Part shown: piece by piece, positions 9,490 through 18,459 of the stretch
Position numbering within the stretch: position 1 is the first letter of the stretch
How the letters are laid out: the number at the start of each line of letters is the position of its first letter
NCBI RefSeq assembly: GCF_002939865.1
Contig: NZ_MDEE01000006.1
Coordinates: forward strand, 81,885-145,884
Direction: 5' to 3'
Origin: Xanthomonas dyei
Lineage (GTDB): Bacteria; Pseudomonadota; Gammaproteobacteria; Xanthomonadales; Xanthomonadaceae
DNA: 64,000 nt
The notes under the pieces: model-generated
What the model was told of the DNA's origin: nothing
Databases searched by the model: none
Seen by the model: only the letters and a program-made list of their open reading frames with translations
Position numbers and translations under genes: made by a program

Positions 9490-9719
9490 TGCAGATCGCC
9501 TATCGCGCCAGTCACATCATCGATGCCCATCTGGCCAAGCACGCGCTGGAAGATGCCGGCATCACCGCCTTCGTGTTCGGCGAATCGCTGCTGGGTGGCG
9601 CCGGCGAATTGCCGGCCTTCGGCGTGCTGCAGGTGTGCGTGGCCGACATCCATCTGAGTCAGGCGCAGACCGTGCTGGCCGAGATCGGCCTGTGCGGCGA
9701 GGTCACCCGCGCGCTGTAG
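9489..9719 (+). CDS. DUF2007-type small protein
   Basis: 76 residues, starting at the ATG inside the TGATG overlap with the GST gene. The pattern of an N-terminal AxxxxHIIDAHLAKHALEDAGI, a central FVFGESLLGGAGELPAFG and a C-terminal VCVADIHLSQAQTVL is that of DUF2007 ('putative signal-transducing protein') domains, which resemble an ACT/PII-like alpha-beta fold. The role is unknown. A REP-like palindrome follows directly. Confidence 0.75.
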   Translation: MQIAYRASHIIDAHLAKHALEDAGITAFVFGESLLGGAGELPAFGVLQVCVADIHLSQAQTVLAEIGLCGEVTRAL

Positions 9720-9723
9720 CGTT

Positions 9724-9793
9724 GCAGGAGCGCACCCGGGCGCGATGTGGCGTTTATCGGCAAAGCCCCATCGCGCCCAGGCGCGCTCCTACG
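9724..9793. repeat. REP-like inverted pair (GTAGGAGCG type)
   Basis: Arms at 9724-9747 and 9769-9793 are inverted copies matching at about 21 of 25 positions (GCAGGAGCGCACCCGGGCG against the inverted GTAGGAGCGCGCCTGGGCG). It lies between the convergent DUF2007 and receiver genes and so could act as a bidirectional terminator or mRNA stabiliser. It resembles the GTAG-headed REPs described in Stenotrophomonas and Xanthomonas. Confidence 0.75.
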
Positions 9794-9804
9794 ACGCGCA
9801 GGCA

Positions 9805-10269
9805 TCATTCCGGCTGACGCCATCCTGGCGGCGCGGCCTCTGGCGCAGCCAGCGCGCGCAGGCGTTTGAACAGCACCGTGGTTTCGGCCACGTTCCAGAC
9901 CCGCAGCGCGACTTCGAAGGTATCCAGCGGCTTGGTCAAGAAGTCCTTGGCGCCCAGGCCCAGGGCGCGGTGGCGCGCGCTGCGGCTGGGGTCGGCGGTG
10001 AGCACGATCACCGGCAAAAAATGCCCTGGGTCGGAGAGCCGCGCCAGCTGCTCCAGCAGCGCGTAACCGTCCAGCTCGGGCATCTTCAGATCCAGCAGGA
10101 TCAGGTCCGGCGCGAATGCCGACACCAGCCCCATGACCCGCAGCGGGTCGGTGGTGGCGATGACCTGCTGAAAGCCTTCGCGCTGCAGCAGGTCTTCGAG
10201 CAGCCGCACATTGGCCGGCTCGTCGTCGACGATGAGGATGCGGGAGCCCAAAATTTCGTCGCGTGTCAT
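9805..10269 (-). CDS. Single-domain response regulator (receiver only)
   Basis: 154 residues forming one CheY-like receiver: acidic pair D15-D16, phosphoacceptor D60 (LILLDLKMPELDG), T91 and K113 (FLTKPLD). The ~35-residue tail has no DNA-binding or enzymatic output domain, so signalling must go through protein contacts or a downstream phosphotransfer. The ATG overlaps the stop of the hybrid kinase gene (ATGA), which fixes the start; the longer open frame upstream is a shadow of the kinase. Third gene of a LuxR-kinase-receiver operon. Confidence 0.9.
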   Translation of the reverse strand: MTRDEILGSRILIVDDEPANVRLLEDLLQREGFQQVIATTDPLRVMGLVSAFAPDLILLDLKMPELDGYALLEQLARLSDPGHFLPVIVLTADPSRSARHRALGLGAKDFLTKPLDTFEVALRVWNVAETTVLFKRLRALAAPEAAPPGWRQPE

Positions 10270-12176
10270 GCCAGCAACCTGTCGATCACGGTGAAGAATT
10301 CCGCCACGTCGAGCGGTTTGGTCAGATACGCACGCACGCCCTGATTGCCGACGCGCGCCAGGGTGGCGGTGGTGGCATCGGCGCTGATCACCACCACCGG
10401 CACCTGCGCCGTGGCAGGTTGCGCCTGCAACTCGCGCAACAGTTCCTCGCCGTTGCCGTCGCTCAGGTGCAGATCCAGCAGGATCAGATCCGGCACGCCG
10501 TGCTGCAGCAAGTCGCGCGCCTGCGCCAGGCTGGCGGCTTCGAGCAACTGCCATTGCGGGCGACGCTCGGTGAGGGTGCGGATCAGCGCCTGGTTGGACG
10601 GATTGTCCTCGATGCTCAGCAGCCGGCACACGCCGCTGCCGCTGGTGCTGGGCGGCAGCAGGGTGCGCGCCGGCTCGCTGCGTTGCGGCTCGCCCTGCGG
10701 CAGCGAGATCCAGAACCGTGCGCCATCGCGGCTGCTGTCCACGCCGATCTGCCCACTCATCGCCTCGATCAAACGCTTGCTCAGTGCCAGGCCCAGACCG
10801 GTCCCTTCCACCGCCGAGCGCTCGGCACCCAGTCGCTCGAACGGCGTGAACAAGCGCTCGATCTGCGCCGGCGTCAGCCCCGTGCCCTGGTCGGCCACGG
10901 TGATGCGCACCTGTTCGCCATCTGCCTGTGCGGTGACCTGCACCTGGCCGCCGGGGCGATTGAACTTGACCGCGTTCGACAGCAGATTCAGCAGCACCTG
11001 ACGCAGCCGCTGCGCATCGGCGCGCACCGTCCACGGCCCTTCGATGGCGGCCGGCTGCAACGCGATGCCGTACTTGTCGGCATCCGGTGCGATCAGGCCC
11101 AGCGCTTCGTGCACGGCGGCGCGCACCGAGATGGGTTCCGGGCTCAGATCCAGTTGATCGGCCTCGATCCGCGCGATGTCCAGCAACTCGGTGATCAGCC
11201 CCAGCAAGTGCCGGCCGGCGCCCAGGATGTGCTGCAGATGGCGGCGGTGGCCCGGTTCGGGCAGGTCCATTTCCAGCACCTGCGCATAGCCCAGAATCGC
11301 GTTGAGCGGCGTACGCAGTTCATGGCTGCTGCGCGAGAGAAATTCGGTTTTCGCGCGGTTGGCGGTTTCTGCCTCGCGCCGTGCCAGTTGCGCTTCGGCC
11401 GCGCGTGCGGCCAACAGTTCGCTGGCCTGCGCCAGCCGCTGGCCGACCTGGCCCAACTCATCGCCGGCGCGCGGTTGCGGCGCCAGCGGCAGGCCTTCGC
11501 CCAGGCGGTCGGCGTTGGCCGCCAGCGTGCGCAGCCGCCCGGACAAGGCCGAGGCGAACCACGCCACCGCAAACACCGCGCCCAGGCCGCCGAGCATGGC
11601 CGCACTCAAGGTGATGATCAGATTGCGCTGGCGCAGCCCTTGCGCCTTGGCGGTGCGCACTTGCAACTGCGCGGTTTCGTAGTTGCGCAACTCGCGCAGT
11701 TCCGCACGCAGGATGTCGAGCTTGTACTTGCCGTCCCAGAGCTGACGGATCTCTTCTTCGCGGCTCAGGTCCGGGGCCAGCAACCGCCGCCAACCCTGCA
11801 TTTTTTCCGCAAACAGCGGCTTGATGCGCGCAAACCGTTGTGCCTGCACCGGGTCGGTGATGCGTTGCGAGAGCCGTTCGGCCACGCGTTGCAACCGCGG
11901 TTCGGCATCGCGGTAAGGGGTAAGGAATTCATCGCGGCGCACCAGCCGATAGCCGCGCACACCGGCCGCGGTTTCGGCCAATAGCGCATGTGCTTCGTAC
12001 AGATCGCTCAACACTTCCAAGGTTTGGCGCACGTCGTTTTCGGCGGCGATGTTCTGCCGCTCCACGCTGTAGATCGCCATCAGCGCCACGGCCAGCAACA
12101 GCAGCGGCAGGGTCACCACCGCCAGGCTCTTGCGGGTGATCGGCCAATCGTTCCAACGCACCGCCAATGCATTCAT
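10266..12176 (-). CDS. Hybrid sensor histidine kinase with CHASE3-like sensor and C-terminal receiver
   Basis: 636 residues. TM helix about 17-36, a periplasmic helical CHASE3-like domain (about 45-180), second TM about 186-211, HAMP linker, HisKA with phosphoacceptor H285 (SSHELRTPLN), HATPase with N-box N401, G1 DQGTG (429-433) and G2 GTGLGL (458-463), then a receiver with D568 and K620. No Hpt domain is present here or in the neighbours, so the phosphorelay partner is elsewhere or the adjacent receiver protein is phosphorylated directly. Its start overlaps the LuxR gene stop and its stop overlaps the receiver start (both ATGA), implying coordinated production. Confidence 0.93.
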   Translation of the reverse strand: MNALAVRWNDWPITRKSLAVVTLPLLLLAVALMAIYSVERQNIAAENDVRQTLEVLSDLYEAHALLAETAAGVRGYRLVRRDEFLTPYRDAEPRLQRVAERLSQRITDPVQAQRFARIKPLFAEKMQGWRRLLAPDLSREEEIRQLWDGKYKLDILRAELRELRNYETAQLQVRTAKAQGLRQRNLIITLSAAMLGGLGAVFAVAWFASALSGRLRTLAANADRLGEGLPLAPQPRAGDELGQVGQRLAQASELLAARAAEAQLARREAETANRAKTEFLSRSSHELRTPLNAILGYAQVLEMDLPEPGHRRHLQHILGAGRHLLGLITELLDIARIEADQLDLSPEPISVRAAVHEALGLIAPDADKYGIALQPAAIEGPWTVRADAQRLRQVLLNLLSNAVKFNRPGGQVQVTAQADGEQVRITVADQGTGLTPAQIERLFTPFERLGAERSAVEGTGLGLALSKRLIEAMSGQIGVDSSRDGARFWISLPQGEPQRSEPARTLLPPSTSGSGVCRLLSIEDNPSNQALIRTLTERRPQWQLLEAASLAQARDLLQHGVPDLILLDLHLSDGNGEELLRELQAQPATAQVPVVVISADATTATLARVGNQGVRAYLTKPLDVAEFFTVIDRLLA

Positions 12177-12880
12177 AGCGCGAGTCCGGCATGGACCGCG
12201 TACACCGCGGCCTGGGTGCGATCTTTTACCTCAAGTTTCTGCAGGATTCGCTCCACATGCACTTTTACCGTGCCGGGAGAAATCCCCAGTTCAGCTGCGA
12301 GCGTCGCGTTAGTGAGTCCGCGCGGGAGCAGTGAGAGCACCTGTTTTTCGCGCTTGCTCAGCGCGCTGAGGCGGTCGTCCTGCATCGGTTTGCGCCGACG
12401 CGTGGCGATCGGCTTGGCCGGTTCGGCCACCATCGCCGGCAGCAGCAGTGCGAAGGCCTGCAGCGCCTGAACGTCGTCGTTGCCGGGCGCGGGGCGGTTG
12501 TCGTTCCAGGCCACGCACAGCATGCCGTGGGTCGTTCCCAGTGCATGGATCGGCACCTTGGCCTCGCGTATGTCGCTGGGGCGCGGCGGCATCAACCAGG
12601 CGGCTTCGTGGCCGTCGCCGGCCGCACTGGCACCGGGCGGCAGTGCCCGCCCGCGGCTGGCAAGCACTTGCGCGCGCGGTCCGCGCTGCGCCAGCACAGC
12701 ACCGTGTTCCAGGCCCAGCAACAGCAGCACGCGGCCAAGCACTGCATCGCAGGCGTGCTCGGGCGTGTTCGCCTGACGCAGCGCCACGGCCGCCTCCCAT
12801 AACGCCTGCCAACGTGCGCTATCGGAGGCCTCGCGTCGCAAGCTCAGGCGCCAATCGCCAGCATTGGTAGGGGTTTCCAT
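12173..12880 (-). CDS. LuxR-type transcriptional regulator with GAF-like sensor region
   Basis: 235 residues. The C-terminal 65 residues are a LuxR/FixJ helix-turn-helix (LSKREKQVLSLL ... ELGISPGTVKVHVERIL). The first ~150 residues look like a GAF/PAS-type sensor fold and not a receiver: no conserved phosphoacceptor aspartate context is visible. First gene of the operon with the hybrid kinase, overlapping it by four bases. It may be the output of the kinase system by protein contact, or act independently; this is inference. Confidence 0.85.
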   Translation of the reverse strand: METPTNAGDWRLSLRREASDSARWQALWEAAVALRQANTPEHACDAVLGRVLLLLGLEHGAVLAQRGPRAQVLASRGRALPPGASAAGDGHEAAWLMPPRPSDIREAKVPIHALGTTHGMLCVAWNDNRPAPGNDDVQALQAFALLLPAMVAEPAKPIATRRRKPMQDDRLSALSKREKQVLSLLPRGLTNATLAAELGISPGTVKVHVERILQKLEVKDRTQAAVYAVHAGLAL

Positions 12881-13005
12881 GGGTTCGCTCTAGGCCGATC
12901 AGCATATTTGAGTATATGCCAATCGGCAGAATTGTTGGGGGTGCTGGATTTCGATACTGAGCTCGCCCGATGAGGCACCCCACAACAACCCAACGGAGAT
13001 TTCCC

Positions 13006-13521
13006 ATGCGTCGCACCCTGTTCTCTCTGGCTTTGGCTCTGGCTGCCACCCCGGCGCTGGCCGCCGGCGTGATGCATTACACCGAAAAGGCGGCGCTGCC
13101 TGTCGACGGTGAAGCACGTGAAGTCGCCGCGCTGTTCGATACCTGGAACGCCGCGCTGGCGACGGGCAACCCGCACAAGGTGGCCGATCTGTACGCACCC
13201 GATGGCGTGCTGCTGCCGACGGTCTCCAACGAAGTGCGTGCCTCGCGCGAGCAGATCGAAAAGTACTTCGAGATGTTCCTGACCAAAAAGCCGCAGGGCG
13301 TGGTCAATTACCGCACCGTGCGCGTGCTCGATGACGACAGCGCGGTGGATGCGGGCGTGTACACCTTCACGCTGACCGACAAGGCCGGCAAGAAGAGCAA
13401 TGTGCAGGCGCGCTACACCTTCGTGTACGAAAAGCGCGACGGCAAGTGGCTGATCATCAACCACCACAGCTCGGCGATGCCGGAAGTGGACACGCGAGCG
13501 GCAGTCGCCAAGACCAAGTAA
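13006..13521 (+). CDS. Exported SnoaL/NTF2-like (DUF4440-type) protein
   Basis: 171 residues. The start has a GGAG site and begins a clear Sec signal peptide (MRRTLFSLALALAATPALA). The mature region contains an NTF2-like cone fold signature: DTWNAALATGNPHKVADLYAPDG, then REQIEKYFEMF and the terminal DGKWLIINHHSS, as in SgcJ/EcaC and CaMKII-association-domain proteins. Such domains bind small ligands or catalyse diverse reactions; no specific function can be assigned. An ATG 36 bases upstream is in frame but has no ribosome binding site and spoils the signal peptide. Confidence 0.85.
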   Translation: MRRTLFSLALALAATPALAAGVMHYTEKAALPVDGEAREVAALFDTWNAALATGNPHKVADLYAPDGVLLPTVSNEVRASREQIEKYFEMFLTKKPQGVVNYRTVRVLDDDSAVDAGVYTFTLTDKAGKKSNVQARYTFVYEKRDGKWLIINHHSSAMPEVDTRAAVAKTK

Positions 13522-13617
13522 GTGCTGCATCGGCAACGCGCGCCGGCCGGGCAGGCTTGAAAGCTGCTGCGGCCGGCGCCATCCAGCAGGCAATCCTCAC
13601 GATTGCGGAGTTGCACC

Positions 13618-14268
13618 ATGCTGGGAATCGGCGCCTTCAAACAACGCATGCCACGTCCGGGCGAGGCACTGCCTGGCCGCGAGCAAGCGCTGCCGTTGCA
13701 TAACACGCACCTGATCAACGGTCACCCGTTGCGCGGGGAATTTACCGGCCTGGCCCAGGTGCAATTCGGGCTTGGTTGCTTCTGGGGCGCAGAACGCAAG
13801 TTCTGGAACGTGCCGGGGGTGTACACCACCGCAGTGGGCTATGCCGGCGGTGAGACACCTAATGCGACCTACTCCGAAGTGTGTTCCGGACAGACCGGCC
13901 ATACCGAAGCGGTGTTGGTGGTGTACGACGAAACGTCGGTGTCGTTTGCGCAGTTGCTGCGCACGTTCTGGGAAAGCCACGACCCCACCCAGGGCATGCA
14001 GCAGGGCAACGATGTCGGCACGCAATACCGCTCGGCGATCTATTGCACGACGCAGGCGCAATACGATGCGGCACTCGCCAGCCGCGACGCCTATCAGCAG
14101 CAGCTGGATGCTGCAGGGTATGGCGCAATCACCACGGAGATCCGTTTCCCGGCGCCCACGTTCTACTACGCCGAAGACGATCACCAGCAGTATCTCGCCA
14201 AGCACCCCAATGGCTATTGCGGGCTTGGCGGCACGGGAGTGAGCTGCCCGATCGGGCTGGATGCCTGA
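13618..14268 (+). CDS. msrA: Peptide methionine-S-sulfoxide reductase A
   Basis: 216 residues. It reduces methionine-S-sulfoxide in oxidised proteins, with thioredoxin as the usual donor. The GCFWGAE motif places the catalytic cysteine at residue 54. GYAGG, the HTEAV block and [18 protein letters not shown] are family hallmarks, and the C-terminal [11 protein letters not shown] supplies resolving cysteines. The ATG has GGAG seven bases upstream. The N-terminal ~45 residues before the core match the longer MsrA type. It fits with the oxidative defence genes downstream (ahpCF, oxyR). Confidence 0.95.
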   Translation: MLGIGAFKQRMPRPGEALPGREQALPLHNTHLINGHPLRGEFTGLAQVQFGLGCFWGAERKFWNVPGVYTTAVGYAGGETPNATYSEVCSGQTGHTEAVLVVYDETSVSFAQLLRTFWESHDPTQGMQQGNDVGTQYRSAIYCTTQAQYDAALASRDAYQQQLDAAGYGAITTEIRFPAPTFYYAEDDHQQYLAKHPNGYCGLGGTGVSCPIGLDA

Positions 14269-14586
14269 CGGAAAGGCGGGCCGGATTGAAACGCTGACAA
14301 CCACGTGATCGTGGCAGCGTGCCGATGGCCAACAGTGACCGGCAGCGTTATCACGATCAGGCGCGCATGGGAGTGCATGCCAGGCAACTTGAATGGCTGC
14401 GTCGGAGACGGCGTGGCCATCTTTTTTTGTGTGGCGTGCGCAAGGCGCGCCGCCACTACCATGTGTGCCTGATAGGCGAACTGGCCCAGCGGATCATTGC
14501 AGCCAATTGCTGCAATGCGTCGGTGCGGCGAATCGCAGCAGTCATTGCATGCAGCCAATGCGCTAGGCGTGCTTGAGTCCGTTGGA
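14269..14586. other. Intergenic gap without recognised features
   Basis: 318 bases between the convergent msrA and DJ-1 family genes. One 85-codon plus-strand open frame exists but has no ribosome binding site and an arginine-rich composition typical of shadow translation. No clear terminator was found. Confidence 0.5.
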
Positions 14587-15156
14587 TCAGACGAATTCGC
14601 CGGCAAACATGCCGCGCAGCTGCGCGAGCGTCTCGGTGCGTTCGGGATGCAGCAAACGCATGCAGGCCAGCGCAAAGCCGACCGGGCTGGTGCCTGGTGC
14701 GGTAATCACGCTGTCGGCGGTAACGACTTTTTCGTGGCGATACTGTGCGGCGCCGGCATACGGCACCACGTGTTCCTGCAAGAATGCCAGCGTGTTGCTG
14801 GTATGTGCGCGGTCGTCGAGCAGGCCGGCATAGGCCAGCGCGATGGTGGCGCCGCAGATCGCCGCGACCGGACGCTGGTGTTGCACGCGCTCCACCAACA
14901 GACCACTCAAGCCGGGGATTTCCCCCGCCTGCCAGCGCTCGCTGCCGGGCAATATCCACAGGTCGGCATCCAGCGGCGCCAGATCCGAAAGCGCAAATTC
15001 CGGAGTGATGCGCAGACCGCCGATGGACTGCACCGGCTGGCCATCGATGCTGGCAATGACCACCTGATCGCCAAACCATTCGCGCGCCGCTGGCAGCACC
15101 ACACCGATTTCCCAATCGGCCACGCCGTCGACCATCACCACTGCAATGTTTGCCAT
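14587..15156 (-). CDS. DJ-1/PfpI family protein
   Basis: 189 residues. The fold signature is clear: N-terminal IAVVMVDGVADWEI, the nucleophile-elbow region VAAICGATIALAYAGLL with its cysteine, and a C-terminal ITAPGTSPVGFALACMRLL. Members act as glyoxalases, deglycases, chaperones or amidotransferase-like enzymes; the catalytic identity is not resolved here. The nearest downstream neighbour on the minus strand is far away, so it is probably monocistronic. Confidence 0.85.
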   Translation of the reverse strand: MANIAVVMVDGVADWEIGVVLPAAREWFGDQVVIASIDGQPVQSIGGLRITPEFALSDLAPLDADLWILPGSERWQAGEIPGLSGLLVERVQHQRPVAAICGATIALAYAGLLDDRAHTSNTLAFLQEHVVPYAGAAQYRHEKVVTADSVITAPGTSPVGFALACMRLLHPERTETLAQLRGMFAGEFV

Positions 15157-15510
15157 TGTCCGCTACGCCAGTTGAGGTAACCGGATTCTAGGCAGTGCGC
15201 GCGCGGCGATTGTAAGCAGGGTGTGCAGACAGACAGACAGGCGGGGCGGGCGGCCATATCGCGATCTGATCCATCGGCTGCTCGAACGGGGGTTGCCTGC
15301 GCGATGCGCGGAGCGGTGGAGGAGGGCAACGATGTGCGAGGCACGCAGTGTCGATCAGATCCGTCGCGTTACCTGCTTTAACTCGATAGACAGCGTGTGC
15401 CAGCGTCAGAGAGGTGCGCGACGCTTGCGCGTTGCGTCGGATACGCGGGCCGTCGTGTCCGCGCGGGCTTGAACACCGCAGTGCGATCCCCGCTGCACGT
15501 CGGAAATGAC
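15157..15510. other. Intergenic gap upstream of the DJ-1 family gene
   Basis: About 350 bases, with a short GACA tandem run (GACAGACAGACAG) near 15226-15240. No gene with coding character was seen; it presumably holds the promoter of the minus-strand DJ-1 family gene. Confidence 0.45.
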
Positions 15511-15538
15511 AACGCCCGCAGCATCGGCTGCGGGCGTT
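15511..15538 (-). terminator. Terminator hairpin after tal
   Basis: Perfect 11-bp stem AACGCCCGCAG / CTGCGGGCGTT with a 6-base loop, 28 bases downstream of the tal stop. The stem ends in T and A residues, but no long T-tract follows. Confidence 0.75.
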
Positions 15539-15565
15539 GGTGGTCGCGCGTGTACGCTAAGACGA

Positions 15566-16534
15566 TCAGCCGGCCAGCTTGTCGGCGATGGTCTTGCGCA
15601 GGGCCTGCAGATCCTTGGCGAAGGTGTCGATGCCGCTGGCCAGCTTTTCGGTGGCCATCGGGTCGGCGGCCAGGTCGGTGGCGAAGCTGTCGCTGTTGAT
15701 GGGGGTGATCTGCGCATTGTCGGCCTTGGCCGGCGAGAGCTTGCGCGGCAACTCGCCGTGCTCTGCGTCGAGCTTTTCCAACAGGTCCGGGGAGATGGTC
15801 AGGCGGTCGCAGCCGGCCAGCGCTTCGATCTGCGCGGTGGAGCGAAACGAGGCGCCCATCACCACGGTGGACGAGCCGCGCCGCTTGAACTCGTCATAGA
15901 CGGTGCGCACGAACACCACGCCCGGGTCTTCATCGATGTTGGCTGGGGTCTGGCCCTGGGCGACGTAGTAATCCAGGATGCGGCCCACGAACGGAGAGAT
16001 CAGGAACACGCCCGCTTCTGCGCAGGCCAGCGCCTGGGAGCGGTTGAAGATCAGGGTGAGGTTGCAGTCGATGCCTTTGCGTTGCAGCTGACGGGCGGCT
16101 TCGATGCCTTCCCAGGTCGCTGCAATCTTGATCAGGATCTTGTCCTTGGACACGCCACGTTCGGCGTACATCGCAATGAACTTGCGCGCCTTGGCGATGG
16201 TGGCTTCGGTGTCGTGGGCCAGGTCGGCGTCCACTTCGGTAGACACGCGCCCCGGCACCAGTTCGGCCAGCTTGACGCCCACGCCGATGGTCAGGCGGTC
16301 GGCGACCTCGTGGATGGTGGCAGTGCGGTCGTCGCCGCCGTGCTCGCGGCCCCAGGCCAGTTCGCGCTCGATCAGGTCGGCATAGACCGGCAGGTCCAGC
16401 GCCTTCTTGACCAGGGTGGGATTGGTGGTGCAATCGACCGGCTTCAGTCGTTTGATGGCGTCGTAATCGCCGGTGTCGGCAACAACGACAGACAGGTCGC
16501 GCAGTTGGGCAAGCTTGGAGGGGGATGCAGTCAT
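15566..16534 (-). CDS. tal: Transaldolase (TalB type)
   Basis: 322 residues. Pentose phosphate pathway enzyme moving a dihydroxyacetone unit between sedoheptulose-7-phosphate and glyceraldehyde-3-phosphate. The Schiff-base lysine is K136 in [12 protein letters not shown]. The N-terminal [11 protein letters not shown] and the VSTEVDADL strand are signatures of the long TalB/TalA class. The length equals the classical class 1 enzymes. It is followed by a strong hairpin; rnk lies about 50 bases upstream in the same direction. Confidence 0.95.
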   Translation of the reverse strand: MTASPSKLAQLRDLSVVVADTGDYDAIKRLKPVDCTTNPTLVKKALDLPVYADLIERELAWGREHGGDDRTATIHEVADRLTIGVGVKLAELVPGRVSTEVDADLAHDTEATIAKARKFIAMYAERGVSKDKILIKIAATWEGIEAARQLQRKGIDCNLTLIFNRSQALACAEAGVFLISPFVGRILDYYVAQGQTPANIDEDPGVVFVRTVYDEFKRRGSSTVVMGASFRSTAQIEALAGCDRLTISPDLLEKLDAEHGELPRKLSPAKADNAQITPINSDSFATDLAADPMATEKLASGIDTFAKDLQALRKTIADKLAG

Positions 16535-16585
16535 GCGGGTTCTCTCGAATCGTGGAACGGGTCGGGGATGACGCAGCGCGCTACG

Positions 16586-17026
16586 TTAGCGCGCCGCGCG
16601 CTGGAAGTCGCCCGCGGCTGCGGGTTGATCGTGCACCGCGGTCACGCGCAAGCGCAGGTCGCGCCCGTCAGGCGTGCGCCAGTCGATGCTCTGGCCAACC
16701 GACAGGCCAAGCAGCGCACTGCCGACCGGCGCGAGCACCGAGATGCGGCTGTGCTGGACATCGGCTTCATGCGGGTACACGAGGGTAAGCGTATGCCGTT
16801 CGCCGTGCAGCTGGTCTTCGCATTCGATGCGCGAGTGCATGGTGACGACATCGCCGGGAATCTGGTCGGGCGGCAGCACGCGTGCGCGGCCCAGTTCGTC
16901 GCTCAGCGCAGTGGCGGCGGGATGCTTGTTGAACGCGGGGGAATCGAGCAAGGCCTCAAGCCGTGCGAGGTCGTGGCTGGAGACAAGGATCGATGGCGGC
17001 AAGCCGCTGTGATGTTGCGAAGTCAT
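16586..17026 (-). CDS. rnk: Nucleoside diphosphate kinase regulator (GreA/GreB C-domain family)
   Basis: 146 residues. The start chosen has an AGGAG site; a longer frame upstream is not supported. The N-terminal part is a short coiled region (ILVSSHDLARLEALLDSP), followed by the GreA/GreB C-terminal FKBP-like domain (LTLVYPHEADVQHSRISVLAPVGSALLGLSVGQ). This architecture is that of Rnk, which binds RNA polymerase but lacks the acidic tip of Gre factors and influences NTP pools. It precedes tal on the same strand. Confidence 0.88.
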   Translation of the reverse strand: MTSQHHSGLPPSILVSSHDLARLEALLDSPAFNKHPAATALSDELGRARVLPPDQIPGDVVTMHSRIECEDQLHGERHTLTLVYPHEADVQHSRISVLAPVGSALLGLSVGQSIDWRTPDGRDLRLRVTAVHDQPAAAGDFQRAAR

Positions 17027-17310
17027 GGCACTCTCCTGACGAATACGGCCTACCAACACGGTAAGCAGAATCGACAATATGAGGGCGCGGTGGCCCGATC
17101 CCAATACATGCTGCCCGGCGGAAACGTGCGGTGACTTGTCTCAGGCCGACGCGGTTCTTTTTTCAAGCCACTGGCGTTAACGCGGCGATCAAGCGAGCGC
17201 GGTGAGCGAGTTCCAGGGCGCAGATGGCCGGATCGAACGCCGCGCATGTACGCCACCAGACGGAAGTGGCTGCACAGATGAATCTGCAGACGTACAAAAA
17301 CAGCAGCTGA
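17027..17310. other. Intergenic region upstream of rnk
   Basis: About 280 bases holding the presumed rnk promoter and otherwise no recognised gene. Short open frames on both strands are low-complexity or arginine-rich shadows. Confidence 0.4.
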
Positions 17311-17342
17311 AGAAAAACCAAAGGCGCCGCTTCCGCGCCGCC
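17311..17342 (-). terminator. Rho-independent terminator downstream of oxyR
   Basis: On the minus strand an 8-bp stem (GGCGGCGC / GCGGCGCC, one mismatch) is capped by a GGAA loop and followed by TTTGGTTTTTCT. It lies about 90 bases after the oxyR stop and probably ends the ahpC-ahpF-oxyR transcripts. Confidence 0.65.
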
Positions 17343-17399
17343 AATGTGTGTTGTCTACGAATGTCGCGCAAAGCGACCACATCCGTGAAACGCTTTTAC

Positions 17400-17434
17400 G
17401 ATTCCCGATTCCCGATTCCCGATTCCCGATTCCC
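17400..17434. repeat. Tandem GATTCCC heptamer, about five units
   Basis: The unit GATTCCC is repeated without interruption immediately after the oxyR stop codon. Related (inverted or partial) units occur at 62294-62309 and near 2612. This heptamer is characteristic of Xanthomonas intergenic DNA; a tract this regular may vary in copy number between strains. Confidence 0.8.
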
Positions 17435-18375
17435 TAAGCCGCAACCGCCTTGGGGCCGGTCGCAGGTTGATCCAGCGTAAACAGGCTGTCCGGCAATTCC
17501 TTGAACAACTGCGACAACTGCTCCAGGAAGGCAGTCATGGCCGAGCTGCGACGCCAGGCCATGGCAATGCGACGGCTGGGTTGCTTGTCTTCGCGGAAGC
17601 GGATCAGGCGGATGTTTTCCGACCGGGCCACCGGCGGTTTGACTGCCAGCAGCGGCAGCAGGGTGACGCCGACATTGGCGGCCACCATCTGACGCAGGGT
17701 TTCCAGGCTGGTGGCCTGGAATTCCGACTTTTCCAGCGCACCGGCCAGATGGCAGACATCCAGCGCCTGTTCGCGCAGGCAGTGGCCGTCTTCCAGCAAC
17801 AACAGGCGCTGTTCGGACAGATCGTCCAGCGTCATGCTGTCGTGGCGCGACAGCGGGTGGCCCTCCGGCACCGCCAGCACGAAGGGTTCTTCGAACAGAA
17901 ATTCGGCATGCAACTGGTCGTCCTGCAACGGTAGCGCCAGCAGCGCCGCATCCAGGCGGCCCTCGCGCAGCTGGTGTATCAGCTGATCGCTTTTTTCTTC
18001 GATCAACAGCAGCTCCAGGCGCGGGAAGCGCTCGCGGATGCGCGGCACCACATGCGGCAACAGATACGGCGCCAGCGTGGGGAAGATGCCCAGCCGCACG
18101 GTGCCCGCCTCCGGGTCCTGGCTGCGGCGTGCGGCTTCCTTCATCTGTTCCACTTCGGCAACGATGCCGCGCGCGCGCATCGCCGCTTCGCGGCCGGCCG
18201 GCGTCAACATCACCTTGCGTGGTGCGCGTTCCACCAGCGGCACACCCAGCTCGTCTTCGAGTTTCTTGATCTGGGTGGACAGCGTCGGTTGACTGACAAA
18301 ACACGCCGTCGCGGCGCGGCCGAAATGCTTTTGGTCAGCCAGGGCTACCAGATATTTCAGGTCACGCAGATTCAT
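17434..18375 (-). CDS. oxyR: Peroxide-sensing regulator OxyR
   Basis: 313 residues, LysR family. The N-terminal winged helix is standard (MNLRDLKYLVALADQKHFGRA start). The two redox cysteines fall at C199 and C208 (GHCLREQALDVCH), the same numbering as E. coli OxyR, so the peroxide-driven disulfide switch should be intact. It activates ahpC and catalase genes in X. campestris. It lies 84 bases downstream of ahpF, same strand, giving the order ahpC-ahpF-oxyR known for this genus. A terminator and a heptamer tract follow. Confidence 0.95.
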   Translation of the reverse strand: MNLRDLKYLVALADQKHFGRAATACFVSQPTLSTQIKKLEDELGVPLVERAPRKVMLTPAGREAAMRARGIVAEVEQMKEAARRSQDPEAGTVRLGIFPTLAPYLLPHVVPRIRERFPRLELLLIEEKSDQLIHQLREGRLDAALLALPLQDDQLHAEFLFEEPFVLAVPEGHPLSRHDSMTLDDLSEQRLLLLEDGHCLREQALDVCHLAGALEKSEFQATSLETLRQMVAANVGVTLLPLLAVKPPVARSENIRLIRFREDKQPSRRIAMAWRRSSAMTAFLEQLSQLFKELPDSLFTLDQPATGPKAVAA

Positions 18376-18459
18376 GTGCAGCAGCCCTCAAGGCGGTGAC
18401 GGTTAACGACTGACGCGTGATCCAGCTTAGCGCCCGGCATGGCCGGGCGATGGCTGCGC

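Noticed and set aside
10270..11034. Extended N-terminus of the receiver protein (409 residues)
   Set aside because: The extension is the hybrid kinase gene in another frame; the ATGA overlap at 10266-10269 gives the real start.
14319..14576. 85-codon plus-strand open frame
   Set aside because: No RBS, arginine-rich, no homologous features; probably chance.
15506..17134. A 542-codon plus-strand frame
   Set aside because: It runs antisense to tal and rnk and has no family similarity, signal or RBS.
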